Assembly (NCBI RefSeq): GCF_900143645.1 | Contig: NZ_FRFD01000011.1 | Span: 186,001-250,000 of the forward strand | Source: Anaerocolumna xylanovorans DSM 12503 | GTDB taxonomy: Bacteria; Bacillota; Clostridia; Lachnospirales; Lachnospiraceae | Length of the DNA stretch: 64,000 bases | Direction of reading: 5' to 3' | Shown here: in pieces, positions 1 to 9,491 of the stretch | Layout: each line of letters starts with the position of its first letter | How positions within the stretch are numbered: the stretch's first letter is position 1 | The notes under the pieces: model-generated | Databases searched by the model: none | Told to the model about the DNA's origin: nothing | The model's input: the letters and a program-made list of their open reading frames with translations, nothing else | Translations under genes and position numbers: made by a program

Positions 1-3000
1 ACTGGTATTCAGAACAACGCATCTTACATTGCTTTGTGCTGCAAGCAAACTGAAGTTACCCATGGAATCTTTGTAATTTCCGGCCACATATTCATTATAA
101 TGGCTTCCGTCGATTCCTACGTATACCAGTTTATTCGCATCTCTCACATCTAAGCTAAGATCCTTTGTAAAGTTGTAGTCCAGACCGTCTATTGTGAAAA
201 CAGCCTCAACCGTCATTGTTTGTACTTTTGCTTTTGTTGGTGTGAAGTCATAATTAATTACAGCATTCGTTCCTTTTGCAACGGTACCTGCATTTGTTTT
301 TGTATCAATAACAGTTCCATCTAACTTATAGGTCAGAGATTTAACGGTTAAATCAGTAGATTCACTGTTAAACAAGGTTGTCTTAACAGTCAATTTTTCT
401 CCGGTAACCGGTGTACTTGTGCTGCTTTCCACGTTGGAAATTCCAAACACTTTTGTCTTACCAACCCATACCGGTGCTGTTACTGCGAGATCTCCGTCTT
501 TTTCTGTTACTCTGATATAATAGTAACTATAGTCCGGTTTCAGTGTTGTGCTAAGTTCCTTACTCTGAGCATTTACATCCCAAGTATAAACGACACGTCC
601 GCTGTTTGCAATTACTTCTGCTTTTTGAATTGCATCATCTGCATCATTCAATGTTACATTTAAATTAAGACTTTCAGGTACTTCATTTATGATATTTCCC
701 ATTAATTCATCATTTACAGTATAGGTAATCTCCAAATTCTTATCTTCGGTTGCATATACTTTATGATCCTTTAATGCATCATAAATACCCTGTTCTGTAA
801 AGTTATCGGTAATGATAACATCACGGGCATCGTTTGCATTTCCCCATTTACCCTTATGGTTATCCTGATTATTTGTCGGAGCTACATGCCATCCTTTATC
901 CAGTGCCATGGTGTAATAATTATAGGATGGGAAATATCCGCCGCTGCCAATTGCACCTTCTCCATTACCAACTTCCACTAAAGTAATACGGGAATCAATG
1001 ATAGGATCCCAATAAGCAAAATCACTAAAAGTACCAAAGGTTGTACCTGGATGATTAAACTGGCTGACAGTGTCAGCACCTTCTGATTGGCTTAATAAAG
1101 AATAATAAGCTTTCATCCCGGCATCACTTGTTTTGCTGTTCAAAGTTGTGTTATTACGGCTGACAATACCTTCTGTGTTCCAGGTGTTTATATGTCCCGG
1201 TCCGCCGGACCATGTCATTTCAAAACCACCCAGGGCAATTACTCCCCTGTTTGTGGAAGAAGCATTAAAAGCATCAATCTTACTCTTATATTCGTTCCAT
1301 AACGTCTGGCTTCCTGCTGTCATTAAGTTCTTGTCATAAAGAGAAGCTTCCGGGTTAGCTGCATCCTTTGTATCAAAATAGTTGGAATGATCCGTAAATG
1401 CGGCAAAATCGATATTATCACTCTTGCTGATCTTATTAATATAAGCAAGTGCATCATCTAAAGAACCAGAACCATCCGAATAAGTTGTATGACTATGTAA
1501 TTGTCCAAAGTATAAACTATATTTTGGTGTACCTACTGTAAACGGCCACTCATAGGTTATGGCTTTACCATCTGCACGGGTAATCACTACGGATGCTGTA
1601 TAACGTGCATCTGCCAGATTATCAGATGGCGTATAGGAAAAGGTTCCGTTAGAATAGCTCATAGGAACAGCATTTAATTTAACGGTCTCTCCTGTCTTTA
1701 ATGTAAGCTTTGCGGTTGGAGCTGATCCAATATTAGTCGCAGTTACACTAATAAGCGGTTTCTTCTCATCTCCCGTTTTTCCATTGCGGTCAGGTGTAAC
1801 TTTCGTAACCTGAGGCTCATCTTTAACCAAAATTTCTTTTACATCACTGGTTGCAACATTACCTGCATTATCTTTGGCAGTCACACTAACCGTGAAGCTT
1901 GAAACACTTGAAGTAAAGGTGCTTCCAGGAATCGTTGCTTCCCATTTTGTTTTATCAGAGGTATTCTGTACTAAAGTTAATTCCTTAGGCACAGTATTTA
2001 CGGTATAGGTTAATGTAGCTTCGGATACTGCTACATTATCGGTAATTGTTACAGATACCGCATAATCTTTTCCTAATTCTGCATTGTCAAATGTAGGAAA
2101 TGTAATCGCAGGTGCTTTTGTATCATTGGTTATCACATAATCTGCGGAAGTACCATTACAAAGCTGTTCGCTCGTATTATATGTAGATACAACTGCATAC
2201 AGGTCAACTGTTTCTCCCGCCGCTACACCAACTGGATAAGGTGCTCCCTGATATATATCCATTTGCACCCCTATACTATCCGTTACTTTAGTATAGTCTG
2301 CAGCGTAAGTACCAAGTTTTATATTCTTAATGTATACATATTCCGATATCAACGAAGCTTTCATTGCCTTTATTTCCGCAAGAGTGTTAAATACCTGCGG
2401 TCCTATTACCGCCGTTGCATCGGCGGCATCCGTAATCTTGGTCACCACCGGACTCATCATCTGTTTAACACCATAACGTTCGTAAACTTTACCGCTTACT
2501 TTTACAATGTCACCAACTTTATTGCCGCTAAAACTACTTGTATTAAATACCTGCAAGGCATAAATTTGCCCGTCAACAACGTCCTCTAAAATTGTAGAAT
2601 TTAAAGTACCCTTGCTGCCGTATTGATAAACAATCTGCCCCACTGTAGTAAAATCCTGTGCCGTCTCAGTAGTCTTAGCAGTTGTTTCCTGGAGAACCTG
2701 CTTTATGTCCTTTGCGCCATCCGGAATTGCAGTAATTGGATCCTTTAACGTCGGATCTACTTCCGGCTCCTTTGCAATTACGTAATTATACACCGCAACA
2801 TCACTCTCTGTATAGGTGCCTAAAACATCTGCCAATACTTTTGCATAAATCGTAGTATCTGCAGTAATTACGATTGACTGTGTATAATCCGCCCAAGGGC
2901 CGGACGAAGAATCAGTTGAATACTGAATTGCTCCCCCTGATACCGCACTGGTAAGTGTAATTGCTGTTCCTGAAACAACCGCACCAGATGCAGCACTTGC

Positions 3001-3591
3001 CTGTGGCTTTGCTGCTTTTACGGGGCCTGATGGAATACTACTGTCTAATTTGTACAAGCTAAAAGCAGTTGCGTAACTCGTACCACTTGCTGTAGAAGTC
3101 TTATATGCCCTAAATTTATTATCGCCATTGCCTACGGTTTTATTACTTGCTAAAACTACAGCATCTGCCTCTGTTGATTTAACCATAAAGCTTTCACCGC
3201 TCTCTACAAATGTCCATGTATAGCTTCCTTCAAGTATTCCATTTGTAGCAGCAGCCTTTGGTTTAATTGATTTTCCGTTTGAATCCGTCAAATTCACTTG
3301 ATCCCCTGAAACATCAAGATTCCAGATCAAACTATTGTCTGGATTTATTACTTTGTCATCTGTTGCAGTAAGTGCCGTTGGAAGAACCCATGATGTCGCC
3401 ACATCAAGGGTACCCATTGCGTAACCGCTATCTACTATCATTACATACTTACCTGAAGTTAGTTCCGCTGCACTATTTATTTTCACATAAGTGCCAGCAG
3501 TCTCATATGCATAACTCTTGACAGGGCTTACTGAAAATACCATTATGATACTTAACAGCACTGCCAAATACCGTTTTGCATTTCTTTTCAT
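1..3591 (-). CDS. Secreted multidomain CehA/McbA-family PHP metallohydrolase (partial, C-terminus beyond window)
   Basis: Open for 1197 codons from an ATG at 3591 (strong AAGGAGGAG site) to the window edge. Residues 1-28 form a signal peptide (MKRNAKRYLAVLL then a hydrophobic core and VKSYA). A lipocalin-like or lectin-like N-terminal part is followed, at about 230-290, by a chitobiase C-terminal-like module (IQYSTDSSSG, TTIYAKV), then an OB-fold module like those of secreted nucleases (about 335-410, GQIYALQVFN, KVGDIVKVSGKVY), Ig-like repeats, and a PHP hydrolase domain from about residue 690. Metal ligands are visible: HSH in LHSHTTYSDG (698-707), FTDHSNYF (about 733), QFNHPG (about 845) and NNQDNHKG (about 910). 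Known CehA/McbA proteins hydrolyse phosphoesters or carbamates; the substrate here is unknown. Beta-sandwich modules continue to the edge. A promoter and a leader of about 240 nt lie upstream. The family call is firm; the module names are by eye. Confidence 0.85.
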   Translation of the reverse strand, partial: MKRNAKRYLAVLLSIIMVFSVSPVKSYAYETAGTYVKINSAAELTSGKYVMIVDSGYAMGTLDVATSWVLPTALTATDDKVINPDNSLIWNLDVSGDQVNLTDSNGKSIKPKAAATNGILEGSYTWTFVESGESFMVKSTEADAVVLASNKTVGNGDNKFRAYKTSTASGTSYATAFSLYKLDSSIPSGPVKAAKPQASAASGAVVSGTAITLTSAVSGGAIQYSTDSSSGPWADYTQSIVITADTTIYAKVLADVLGTYTESDVAVYNYVIAKEPEVDPTLKDPITAIPDGAKDIKQVLQETTAKTTETAQDFTTVGQIVYQYGSKGTLNSTILEDVVDGQIYALQVFNTSSFSGNKVGDIVKVSGKVYERYGVKQMMSPVVTKITDAADATAVIGPQVFNTLAEIKAMKASLISEYVYIKNIKLGTYAADYTKVTDSIGVQMDIYQGAPYPVGVAAGETVDLYAVVSTYNTSEQLCNGTSADYVITNDTKAPAITFPTFDNAELGKDYAVSVTITDNVAVSEATLTYTVNTVPKELTLVQNTSDKTKWEATIPGSTFTSSVSSFTVSVTAKDNAGNVATSDVKEILVKDEPQVTKVTPDRNGKTGDEKKPLISVTATNIGSAPTAKLTLKTGETVKLNAVPMSYSNGTFSYTPSDNLADARYTASVVITRADGKAITYEWPFTVGTPKYSLYFGQLHSHTTYSDGSGSLDDALAYINKISKSDNIDFAAFTDHSNYFDTKDAANPEASLYDKNLMTAGSQTLWNEYKSKIDAFNASSTNRGVIALGGFEMTWSGGPGHINTWNTEGIVSRNNTTLNSKTSDAGMKAYYSLLSQSEGADTVSQFNHPGTTFGTFSDFAYWDPIIDSRITLVEVGNGEGAIGSGGYFPSYNYYTMALDKGWHVAPTNNQDNHKGKWGNANDARDVIITDNFTEQGIYDALKDHKVYATEDKNLEITYTVNDELMGNIINEVPESLNLNVTLNDADDAIQKAEVIANSGRVVYTWDVNAQSKELSTTLKPDYSYYYIRVTEKDGDLAVTAPVWVGKTKVFGISNVESSTSTPVTGEKLTVKTTLFNSESTDLTVKSLTYKLDGTVIDTKTNAGTVAKGTNAVINYDFTPTKAKVQTMTVEAVFTIDGLDYNFTKDLSLDVRDANKLVYVGIDGSHYNEYVAGNYKDSMGNFSLLAAQSNVRCVVLNTS

Positions 3592-4421
3592 AATTTCTCC
3601 TCCTTATTATATTCCAAGCATTTGCCAAATGCCTGAACCCATTGATTTTAATGGGTTGCTTACTACATTTATATAAATTTTCTCTCTGCTTGCGGTAAAA
3701 CCATATTGGGCACTTATACAATTTCACTCAAAAACAAGGGAAAATTCATAACTGTTAAATACTACCTGATTTTTCTTAAAGAATTCTTTTCAGACTGTAA
3801 GGAGATTGCAAAATTTTATTAAAAAACGCTCTTCATTATATAGAGTGACGGAATGGTTACAAATAAAGTACCTTTCGTCTATGTAATGTAAATTAAAATA
3901 TATCTTCACCGTAACTTTTATTTGTTATTATTGTATCACAATTGCACAATAGAATCAACGATATTTTTGTTCTTTCTTTAACATTTGTTTAAATTATACC
4001 ATTTTGTGGTATGCTGTATAGATATATTGCACAATAGTTATATTGTTTCTTTTATCATTTTAGAATAAAAATACAATTCAATTTCAAAATGTTATAGTAC
4101 GAACATTTCAATATGTTATTTTATTACATTTTTTTATCTAAAAAACGCCAACAATTTACAACTATTCCTTATAATCCATAAGCATGACCTCCAACTCTTT
4201 GAAATAAGTCATAAATGGACTACCGGATACATAACAAATCATGAAAGAACTTATGTAAACTTCCAATTGACAGGCAAAATCCCTGAAAAAAATTGTAGAG
4301 TTAACTTGTATTTTTATTCTTAAATCCCTTTAATTATTCAAGACAAAATGCTATACTTTAGTAAGTATGTTATACTTCATTATTCATCACTATTTTGTTA
4401 GTATATAAGCAAGGAGAGCAT
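3592..4421. other. AT-rich intergenic region between two divergent genes
   Basis: No credible gene is visible on either strand. On the minus strand this holds the promoter and leader of the PHP metallohydrolase gene, including two adjacent hairpins (3636-3657, arms AACCCATT/AATGGGTT; 3618-3632, arms GCATTT/AAATGC) just before its ribosome binding site. On the plus strand it holds the upstream region of the DeoR-type gene with two TATACT hexamers near 4353 and 4371. I could not match the leader to a known riboswitch class. Confidence 0.6.
3835..3862 (-). promoter_or_regulatory. Candidate sigma-A promoter of the PHP metallohydrolase gene
   Basis: Read on the minus strand: TTGTAA (3862-3857), a 16-bp spacer, then TATAAT (3840-3835). 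A start near 3829 would leave an untranslated leader of about 240 nt. Confidence 0.5.
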
Positions 4422-5201
4422 ATGAGTAAGAAACTTGACCGACTAAATCAAATAGCCACAATTGTAAGAGAAAAGAACGGTGCAACCGTAAAAGAATTAG
4501 CCGCTCAATTTAGAGTGTCCGAGATGACCATTCGTCGAGATCTGTCCATCTTAGAATCCAGACATATTATTAATAACGTATATGGTGCCGCTATCTATAA
4601 TCCATCCAGCGATACGGAAGTTATAGAGAACCCATACTCTCTCTCCAATGCTAAAATCACAAAAGATTCAGAAAAATCTCGTATCGGTAATTTTGCCGCC
4701 TCGTTAATTAATGAAGAGGATGTAGTTATTATTGATACTGGTTCTACAACAGAAAAGTTGGCAATGAACATTAATGATTCATTGCATGCAACCATATTAT
4801 GTTTTAATATTAACATTTTAAACAGCCTGGTTGACAAAGAAAACATTAAAATCATCGTACCTGGCGGATATTTTCACCACAATACCCAGATGTTTGAATC
4901 CAGAGAAGGAATATTACTCATTAAATCTATCCGCGCCACCAAAGTTTTTGTCTCTGCCGCCGGTATTCATGAAAAACTTGGCATCACATGTGCCGCAAAT
5001 TATGAAGTCCCCACCAAAAGTGCAATTATGCAGTCCGCCGTGGAAAAAATACTTCTTGCCGACTCTTCCAAATTCGGTGTTGTCAAATCTTCCTTTTTTG
5101 CAGATTTGTCCGACTTTCAGATGATTGTCACTGATTCAGCCTTGTCTGATGGATGGATTGACTATATTAATAAATTAGGAATTAAACTGATTATGGTTTA
5201 A
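4422..5201 (+). CDS. DeoR/GlpR-family transcriptional regulator
   Basis: A 259-residue protein of usual family length. Residues 1-60 carry the DeoR winged helix (TVKELAAQFRVSEMTIRRDL as recognition region), followed by the DeoRC sugar-phosphate sensor domain with the GSTTEKLA stretch. Such regulators usually repress sugar or nucleoside catabolism genes and release DNA on binding a phosphorylated sugar. The ATG at 4422 is chosen over the in-frame TTG at 4395 because AAGGAGAG (4411-4418) is correctly spaced from it. The gene stands alone: the PHP gene is divergent and a methyltransferase lies convergent downstream, so the target is not given by context. Confidence 0.9.
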   Translation: MSKKLDRLNQIATIVREKNGATVKELAAQFRVSEMTIRRDLSILESRHIINNVYGAAIYNPSSDTEVIENPYSLSNAKITKDSEKSRIGNFAASLINEEDVVIIDTGSTTEKLAMNINDSLHATILCFNINILNSLVDKENIKIIVPGGYFHHNTQMFESREGILLIKSIRATKVFVSAAGIHEKLGITCAANYEVPTKSAIMQSAVEKILLADSSKFGVVKSSFFADLSDFQMIVTDSALSDGWIDYINKLGIKLIMV

Positions 5202-5449
5202 AATGCACTTCTATAAAATTGGACCTGGCTACTCTCAATTTAAGTAACAAAAGAGCATAAAAATATCCCTCCAGCATATCTGTCAGTTATGATATACTAA
5301 AGGGATAGATATGAAGAATGTTACACAAGGTTTACGGATAACTTCCATGGTCTACGGTAAAGGGATAAAAGTGATAATGAAGATTGTGATACAACCCAAC
5401 TCTACAAATTGAAATTTGTCATGCTGTGGAGTATTCTTATTAGTGGGTG
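5202..5449. other. Short convergent intergenic region
   Basis: Contains an imperfect hairpin (TATCCCT near 5268 with AGGGATA near 5303) without a clear T-tract, and a 33-codon open frame at 5311-5412 with no recognisable product. Nothing else is seen. Confidence 0.4.
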
Positions 5450-6217
5450 TTATGGTTTCCTTGCTAAATATAAATCTATCGTATCTTTTATATCAATTTT
5501 ACCGCCGAAATTATTTATTGCATTTGACAATTCACTTTCAATTAAAATGCGAGTCTCCTCTTGCCTTGCTCTGTGGTCAGAGTAGGTATTAAGAAGTGAC
5601 ATATATTGAGGAGCGTCAAAGAATCTTGTTTGGTGATATAATTTATACTCAACATCAACAAACCCGTATTTCCTTATTGTTTCTGCGATTTCCAAGCATT
5701 TTTCTTCGCTGAATTTGTGAACTGTAGAATTATAGATTGACCTGTATTTATTGTAGACTTCTTGCATTGCAAAATCAAGTTCATTTTCGGTTCGTGAGGG
5801 GTGATTCCAAAACAAGGCCATAACGCCACCGCTTTTCAAAAAGTTAAGGACTTTACTATAACCGACTTCTTGAGGGATCCAATGGAAAGCTGTCGCAGAG
5901 TAAATTAAATCATAATTATCGTTCTTAAGATTAACATTTTCAAAATCGCTATGTATGACATCAAAATTGTGGAATTTGGCGAATTTTTCTTTTGTAAACT
6001 CAGCCATATCTTCGCCGAGCTCAACTGCTGTAAGTTTACACCCCGTGCTTAAAAAAGGCAGTGTAGCCTGCCCTGTTCCGATACCTATTTCAAGAGCATT
6101 TTTTTTACTATCCAAGTTCGAAAATTGTATAATATCTTCATATAATTCTTTAACATAGGTTGGGCGCATTCTATCATAATTTAATACATCTTCATTAAAT
6201 GTAAAACGTAAATCCAT
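5450..6217 (-). CDS. Class I SAM-dependent methyltransferase
   Basis: A 255-residue protein. Motif I is LEIGIGTGQAT at about residues 43-53, followed by the acidic end of beta-2 (VELGEDM) and the post-motif region DLIYSATAFHWI, typical of Methyltransf_11/25 family small-molecule methyltransferases. The C-terminal half (ending LYLARKP) is the substrate-binding cap and gives no specific hint. ATG 6217 is preferred to the TTG at 6226, which would touch the AGGAG site at 6227-6231. The gene is monocistronic, in an AT-rich accessory segment beside a recombinase remnant. The substrate is unknown. Confidence 0.85.
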   Translation of the reverse strand: MDLRFTFNEDVLNYDRMRPTYVKELYEDIIQFSNLDSKKNALEIGIGTGQATLPFLSTGCKLTAVELGEDMAEFTKEKFAKFHNFDVIHSDFENVNLKNDNYDLIYSATAFHWIPQEVGYSKVLNFLKSGGVMALFWNHPSRTENELDFAMQEVYNKYRSIYNSTVHKFSEEKCLEIAETIRKYGFVDVEYKLYHQTRFFDAPQYMSLLNTYSDHRARQEETRILIESELSNAINNFGGKIDIKDTIDLYLARKP

Positions 6218-6650
6218 TTTAATCAACTCCTAATATATATAATCCGCAGTTCAAAAGCAGTTCGACAAATTCTGATTTATTGCCATTACACATACACAAT
6301 CTTAATTTATAAATGTAAACTACAGCAAAATAACATTTACCTCATTATACAATAAGTTCCAGATGTTTTCAATTAGAAGATAATTACCCCCGAAAGCTAA
6401 AATCCATTGTGTATATGTTTAACACGCAAGACGGGTGCTTTCTGGAGAGGGCTTCCCACCGTTGGTGGGTTCTGGTAAAGTTAGTATTCTAGACACTATT
6501 TAGGTATTAATTGGTATATTATATGAATGATACCATTACAAGGAACTACTGTCATTTCTGTAAACTTTCGTTTATAAAAGCTAAGATACTTTTGAGTAGA
6601 GCTATTGAGAACACTGGAAGCTTTCTCATGTCTATACGTTAGTTAATGGA
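6218..6650. other. AT-rich intergenic region with one GC-rich hairpin
   Basis: No gene is seen. The only structured part is about 6430-6475, a GC-rich patch in AT-rich surroundings containing a perfect hairpin with arms CCCACC/GGTGGG. It may be the edge of a lost mobile element, since it sits near the recombinase pseudogene, but no terminal repeat pair was found. Confidence 0.35.
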
Positions 6651-7140
6651 CTATTCTTTGCCCCTAGAAGCAGTGTCTCTCTCCATTGATTGTAGGTATC
6701 TCTTTGTAACGTCATTTTTTGAGTGTCCCAACAATCTGGAAACAATGAACATTAGAAGAGTCAGTATAAAACTTTATCATCCTTTTCACTTCATCATCAT
6801 TGAAAGTGATTATCAGAGGAATAGCTTCTTTCTGTTTCTTTACCTTATCTATAGGGTTTCTGTTAATGTATCTTTCTTGTATACAGTAACTGAAATAAGC
6901 CTTAAAACACTTTATCTGACTATTTATATATGTCTCTGAAAGTCCTTTATTCGTCAGAAACTCGATGTAACCTCTTATTGTTATATGGTTCGTCTCCTCA
7001 AGTTCCTCAATGCCGTATTCATTCGAGATAAAACGGAATAGAGCCAGATTATTATTGTTATAACCTTTTACAGTTTTTTCTGACAGCTTTCTCATTCTGC
7101 AATCAAATATAAATTCTTGTAATATCTCATTATTAAACAT
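6651..7140 (-). pseudogene. Tyrosine recombinase/integrase remnant with catalytic core deleted
   Basis: Residues 1-125 of the frame starting at 7140 (ATG, site GGAGTGAT) form a normal SAM-like core-binding domain: start MFNNEILQEF, then TVKGYNNNN, GYIEFLTNKG and NPIDKVKKQK. The frame then runs into IIKFY-like sequence and stops at 6712. In a shifted frame the bases immediately continue as FIVSRLLGHSKNDVTKRYLQ, the end of the integrase catalytic domain with its LLGH motif and tyrosine nucleophile (RYLQ), stopping at 6651. The roughly 120-150 residues between, which hold the catalytic Arg, Lys and HxxR, are missing. So this is a deletion plus frameshift relic of an XerC/D-like integrase, not an active enzyme. 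Confidence 0.8.
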
Positions 7141-7148
7141 AAAAAAAT

Positions 7149-7181
7149 CACTCCTCTATCTGTTACGATATACAGGAGTGA
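7149..7181. repeat. Inverted repeat over the recombinase ribosome binding site
   Basis: Seven-base arms CACTCCT and AGGAGTG separated by about 19 bp. The left arm contains the complement of the ribosome binding site of the recombinase relic, so it could have folded over it. This is a small site with no other support. Confidence 0.3.
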
Positions 7182-7309
7182 AAGATGTATGCCCTTTTGA
7201 ATTATGGAAAAGTGACAGTATATCTTAACTGGTTAAGAAAATCTGTTAAAACACCGCCAAAAACTCTGTTATAAAACGCTGTAAACACTGATTTTACTGA
7301 AATAACATC

Positions 7310-8038
7310 TTACTCATCCCAGTTATGATATACTTCCTGTACATCATCATCTTCATCGAGTAAATCAAGGGTGCGGTTCATCATCTTGATATCCTGTTCA
7401 TCAGTAAGCTCTACCCAGGTCTGAGGAATCATGGTGACTTCAGCTTGTGCCATGGGAATTCCGGCATTTTCAAGAGTTTCTCTTACAGCACTGAAGTTGT
7501 CTTCTTCCGTAAGTATCTCAAAGCTGTCCTCTTCTTCGTTAAAATCCGATGCTCCGGCATCTAAGGCAAGCATCATTAACTCATCTGCATCTTTATCATA
7601 CTCTTCTTTGTCGATAATAATCTGTCCTCTTTTATCAAACATAAAGGATACACAGCCAGGCGTTCCTACATTGCCGTTCCCTTTGGTAAATGCATTTCTT
7701 ACATTAGAGGCTGTACGGTTTTTATTATCTGTTAAAGCTTCAACGATAATAGCAGTACCGTTAGGACCATAACCTTCATAAGCTACAAACTCGTAATTTA
7801 CAGAGTTAGCATCTCCTGCTGCCTTCTTAATACTTCTGTCTATTGTATCATTGGGCATATTGTTAGCCTTTGCTTTGGCTATAATATCCTTTAAGCGGCT
7901 GTTGGCATTGGGATCCGAACCGCCTTCTTTTACGGCAACTGCAATTTCCCTGCCCAGTTTTGTAAATATCTTACCTTTTGTAGAATCATTTTTCTCTTTT
8001 TTATGCTTTATATTCGCAAATTTAGAATGTCCTGACAT
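7310..8038 (-). CDS. yebC: YebC/PmpR-family DNA-binding regulatory or translation factor
   Basis: A 242-residue protein of usual length, beginning MSGHSKFANIKHKK as in the whole family, with TKLGREIAVAVKEGG and the central NMPNDTIDRSIKKA. YebC proteins were described as transcription regulators and some Firmicute members as factors that relieve ribosome stalling at proline runs; which applies here cannot be read from sequence. ATG 8038 is chosen over the upstream in-frame start because AAGGAGATG lies just before it and homologues begin here. It follows argR on the same strand but a terminator-like hairpin separates them. Confidence 0.93.
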   Translation of the reverse strand: MSGHSKFANIKHKKEKNDSTKGKIFTKLGREIAVAVKEGGSDPNANSRLKDIIAKAKANNMPNDTIDRSIKKAAGDANSVNYEFVAYEGYGPNGTAIIVEALTDNKNRTASNVRNAFTKGNGNVGTPGCVSFMFDKRGQIIIDKEEYDKDADELMMLALDAGASDFNEEEDSFEILTEEDNFSAVRETLENAGIPMAQAEVTMIPQTWVELTDEQDIKMMNRTLDLLDEDDDVQEVYHNWDE

Positions 8039-8072
8039 AATACATCTCCTTTTACCTGTTTCCAGACCCAAA

Positions 8073-8098
8073 AAAGGCCGCAAAAAACGGCTCCTTTT
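8073..8098 (-). terminator. Probable intrinsic terminator after argR
   Basis: On the minus strand a short GC stem (GCCG/CGGC with a T-rich loop) is followed by TTTTTT. The stem is short, so termination may be partial. Confidence 0.5.
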
Positions 8099-8155
8099 TA
8101 CAGACTGATGCTTTTTTTCTTCTTTTTGATTTATTTTACCATGGTTAGCTTCTCT

Positions 8156-8617
8156 TTACAAGGTTTTGGAATTAATAAGTTTATTTAACTTCTCCATTAC
8201 TAAGATAGTTTCCTCTGTAGTCTTTATGACACACATCAGGGTATCATCGCCCGCTATGCAGCCCATAATTCCAGGGATATGAAGCGCATCCAAAGCAGCT
8301 GCTACAGCCATTGCCATGCCGGATACGGTTTTAACCACAATAATATTCTGCGCCATATCCATTGAAACAAAGCCTTCTCTTAGCACCCTTACAAATTTAT
8401 CGCTCATGCCTGTTTCTGTATTGTTTAACACAATGTATTTCTGCCTGCCATCATCTATGGCTACTTTCGTAAGCTTTAACTCTCTGATATCCCTGGAAAT
8501 GGTTGCCTGGGTAACATTATAACCTGCCTGGGTTAAAAGGTCCGCAAGATCTTCCTGTGTTTCGATATCATATTTATTAATGAGCTCTATTATCTTACTT
8601 TGCCTGCCAACTTTCAT
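8156..8617 (-). CDS. argR: Arginine repressor ArgR
   Basis: A 153-residue protein of usual length. The N-terminal winged helix (about 1-70) shows TQEDLADLLTQAGYNVTQAT and SRDIRELKL; the C-terminal hexamerisation and arginine-binding domain has GCIAGDDTLMCV. ArgR senses arginine and represses its synthesis or activates its catabolism. The start overlaps the nadK stop by 4 nt (ATGA), which indicates translational coupling. In many clostridia argR in this cluster is followed by recN, spoIVB and spo0A; here yebC follows instead. Confidence 0.95.
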   Translation of the reverse strand: MKVGRQSKIIELINKYDIETQEDLADLLTQAGYNVTQATISRDIRELKLTKVAIDDGRQKYIVLNNTETGMSDKFVRVLREGFVSMDMAQNIIVVKTVSGMAMAVAAALDALHIPGIMGCIAGDDTLMCVIKTTEETILVMEKLNKLINSKTL

Positions 8618-9486
8618 CTCTTTTCTCCGCCTTGTCCGATTTTTTTTCTTAAGACCTCAAAAAATTCCACATGATTAACCTTAACCATCCTGGTTTTTTC
8701 TGATGCCTTTGCTATACGAATGCTGTCCCCGGCGGTCAATTCCTTTACTAACTTACCGTCCAATACAGCAACAGCGCCTTCCTGGTTTGAAACTTTATTT
8801 TCATTTATCTGTATTCTAACAGAATCATTCGGTGATATTACAATGCTTCTTGCTCCAAGGGTATGCGGACAAATAGGGCTTAACACCAGTATGTCTGCAT
8901 CCGGTTTTACAACAGGACCTCCCGAAGAGAGACTATAGCCGGTAGAGCCGGTCGGCGTAGATACAATAACTCCATCACCGCGGTAACTGTCTGCAAGCTC
9001 ATCATTGATGTAAATACTGATATTGATAATCTTAGAAAAATTACTTCTGGATATCACGATATCGTTCAGTGCAACGCCAAGATCTTCTTGTTCCTGGTTA
9101 TTTATCAAAACTCCGCGAAGCATAATTCTTTCTTCAATAGAATAATTATCTGCAAACAGGCTGTCAAGAGCCGTCCATACTTGGTTTCTCTCAATGTCTG
9201 CAAGAAAGCCCAAGGTTCCGAGGTTGATTCCAAGGATGGGTACTTCTAAACTGCAGACAATGTCAGCTGCCTGAATAATTGTTCCGTCACCTCCTAATAC
9301 GAGGATACAGTCTGTGTCTTTTCCTATCTTATCCTTTATGGCAGAGCTGCCGTTTTTCTCATAGTTTTCTTCTCTGTCAATGCACACACAATCCTTCTGA
9401 TGCAGTGTCATATATTTTATTATCTCGTTGGTCAGCTCTAAATCCGCATCCTTATTACGATTGGTTATCAGACAAAATTTGTTCAT
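8614..9486 (-). CDS. nadK: NAD kinase
   Basis: A 290-residue enzyme that phosphorylates NAD to NADP in the cytoplasm. GGDGT is at residues 65-69, NLGTLGFL follows at about 88-95, and the NAD-binding loop TPTGSTGYSLSSGGP at about 180. Lengths and order match bacterial ATP/polyphosphate NAD kinases. It overlaps argR by 4 nt. Its ribosome binding site (TAGGAG) is the tail of a palindromic repeat copy at 9492-9563, so a repeat insertion appears to have formed its translation start region. Confidence 0.95.
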   Translation of the reverse strand: MNKFCLITNRNKDADLELTNEIIKYMTLHQKDCVCIDREENYEKNGSSAIKDKIGKDTDCILVLGGDGTIIQAADIVCSLEVPILGINLGTLGFLADIERNQVWTALDSLFADNYSIEERIMLRGVLINNQEQEDLGVALNDIVISRSNFSKIINISIYINDELADSYRGDGVIVSTPTGSTGYSLSSGGPVVKPDADILVLSPICPHTLGARSIVISPNDSVRIQINENKVSNQEGAVAVLDGKLVKELTAGDSIRIAKASEKTRMVKVNHVEFFEVLRKKIGQGGEKR

Positions 9487-9491
9487 GAAAA

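Noticed and set aside
3503..3727. 74-codon minus-strand frame covering the start of the PHP metallohydrolase
   Set aside because: Shifted relative to the signal peptide and the long open frame; no ribosome site and no family.
3979..3991. LexA-like dyad AACATTTGTTT in the 3.9-kb intergenic region
   Set aside because: Half-sites lack the GAAC/GTTC core and no promoter is next to it; likely chance in AT-rich DNA.
5311..5412. 33-codon frame after the DeoR gene
   Set aside because: No homology recognised and only a weak site; too short to call.
6430..6480. GC-rich hairpin as an IS200/IS605 end
   Set aside because: No transposase, no partner end; only a hairpin is visible.
6646..6939. 97-codon plus-strand frame opposite the integrase relic
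   Set aside because: Antisense shadow of the integrase coding sequence; no start signals.
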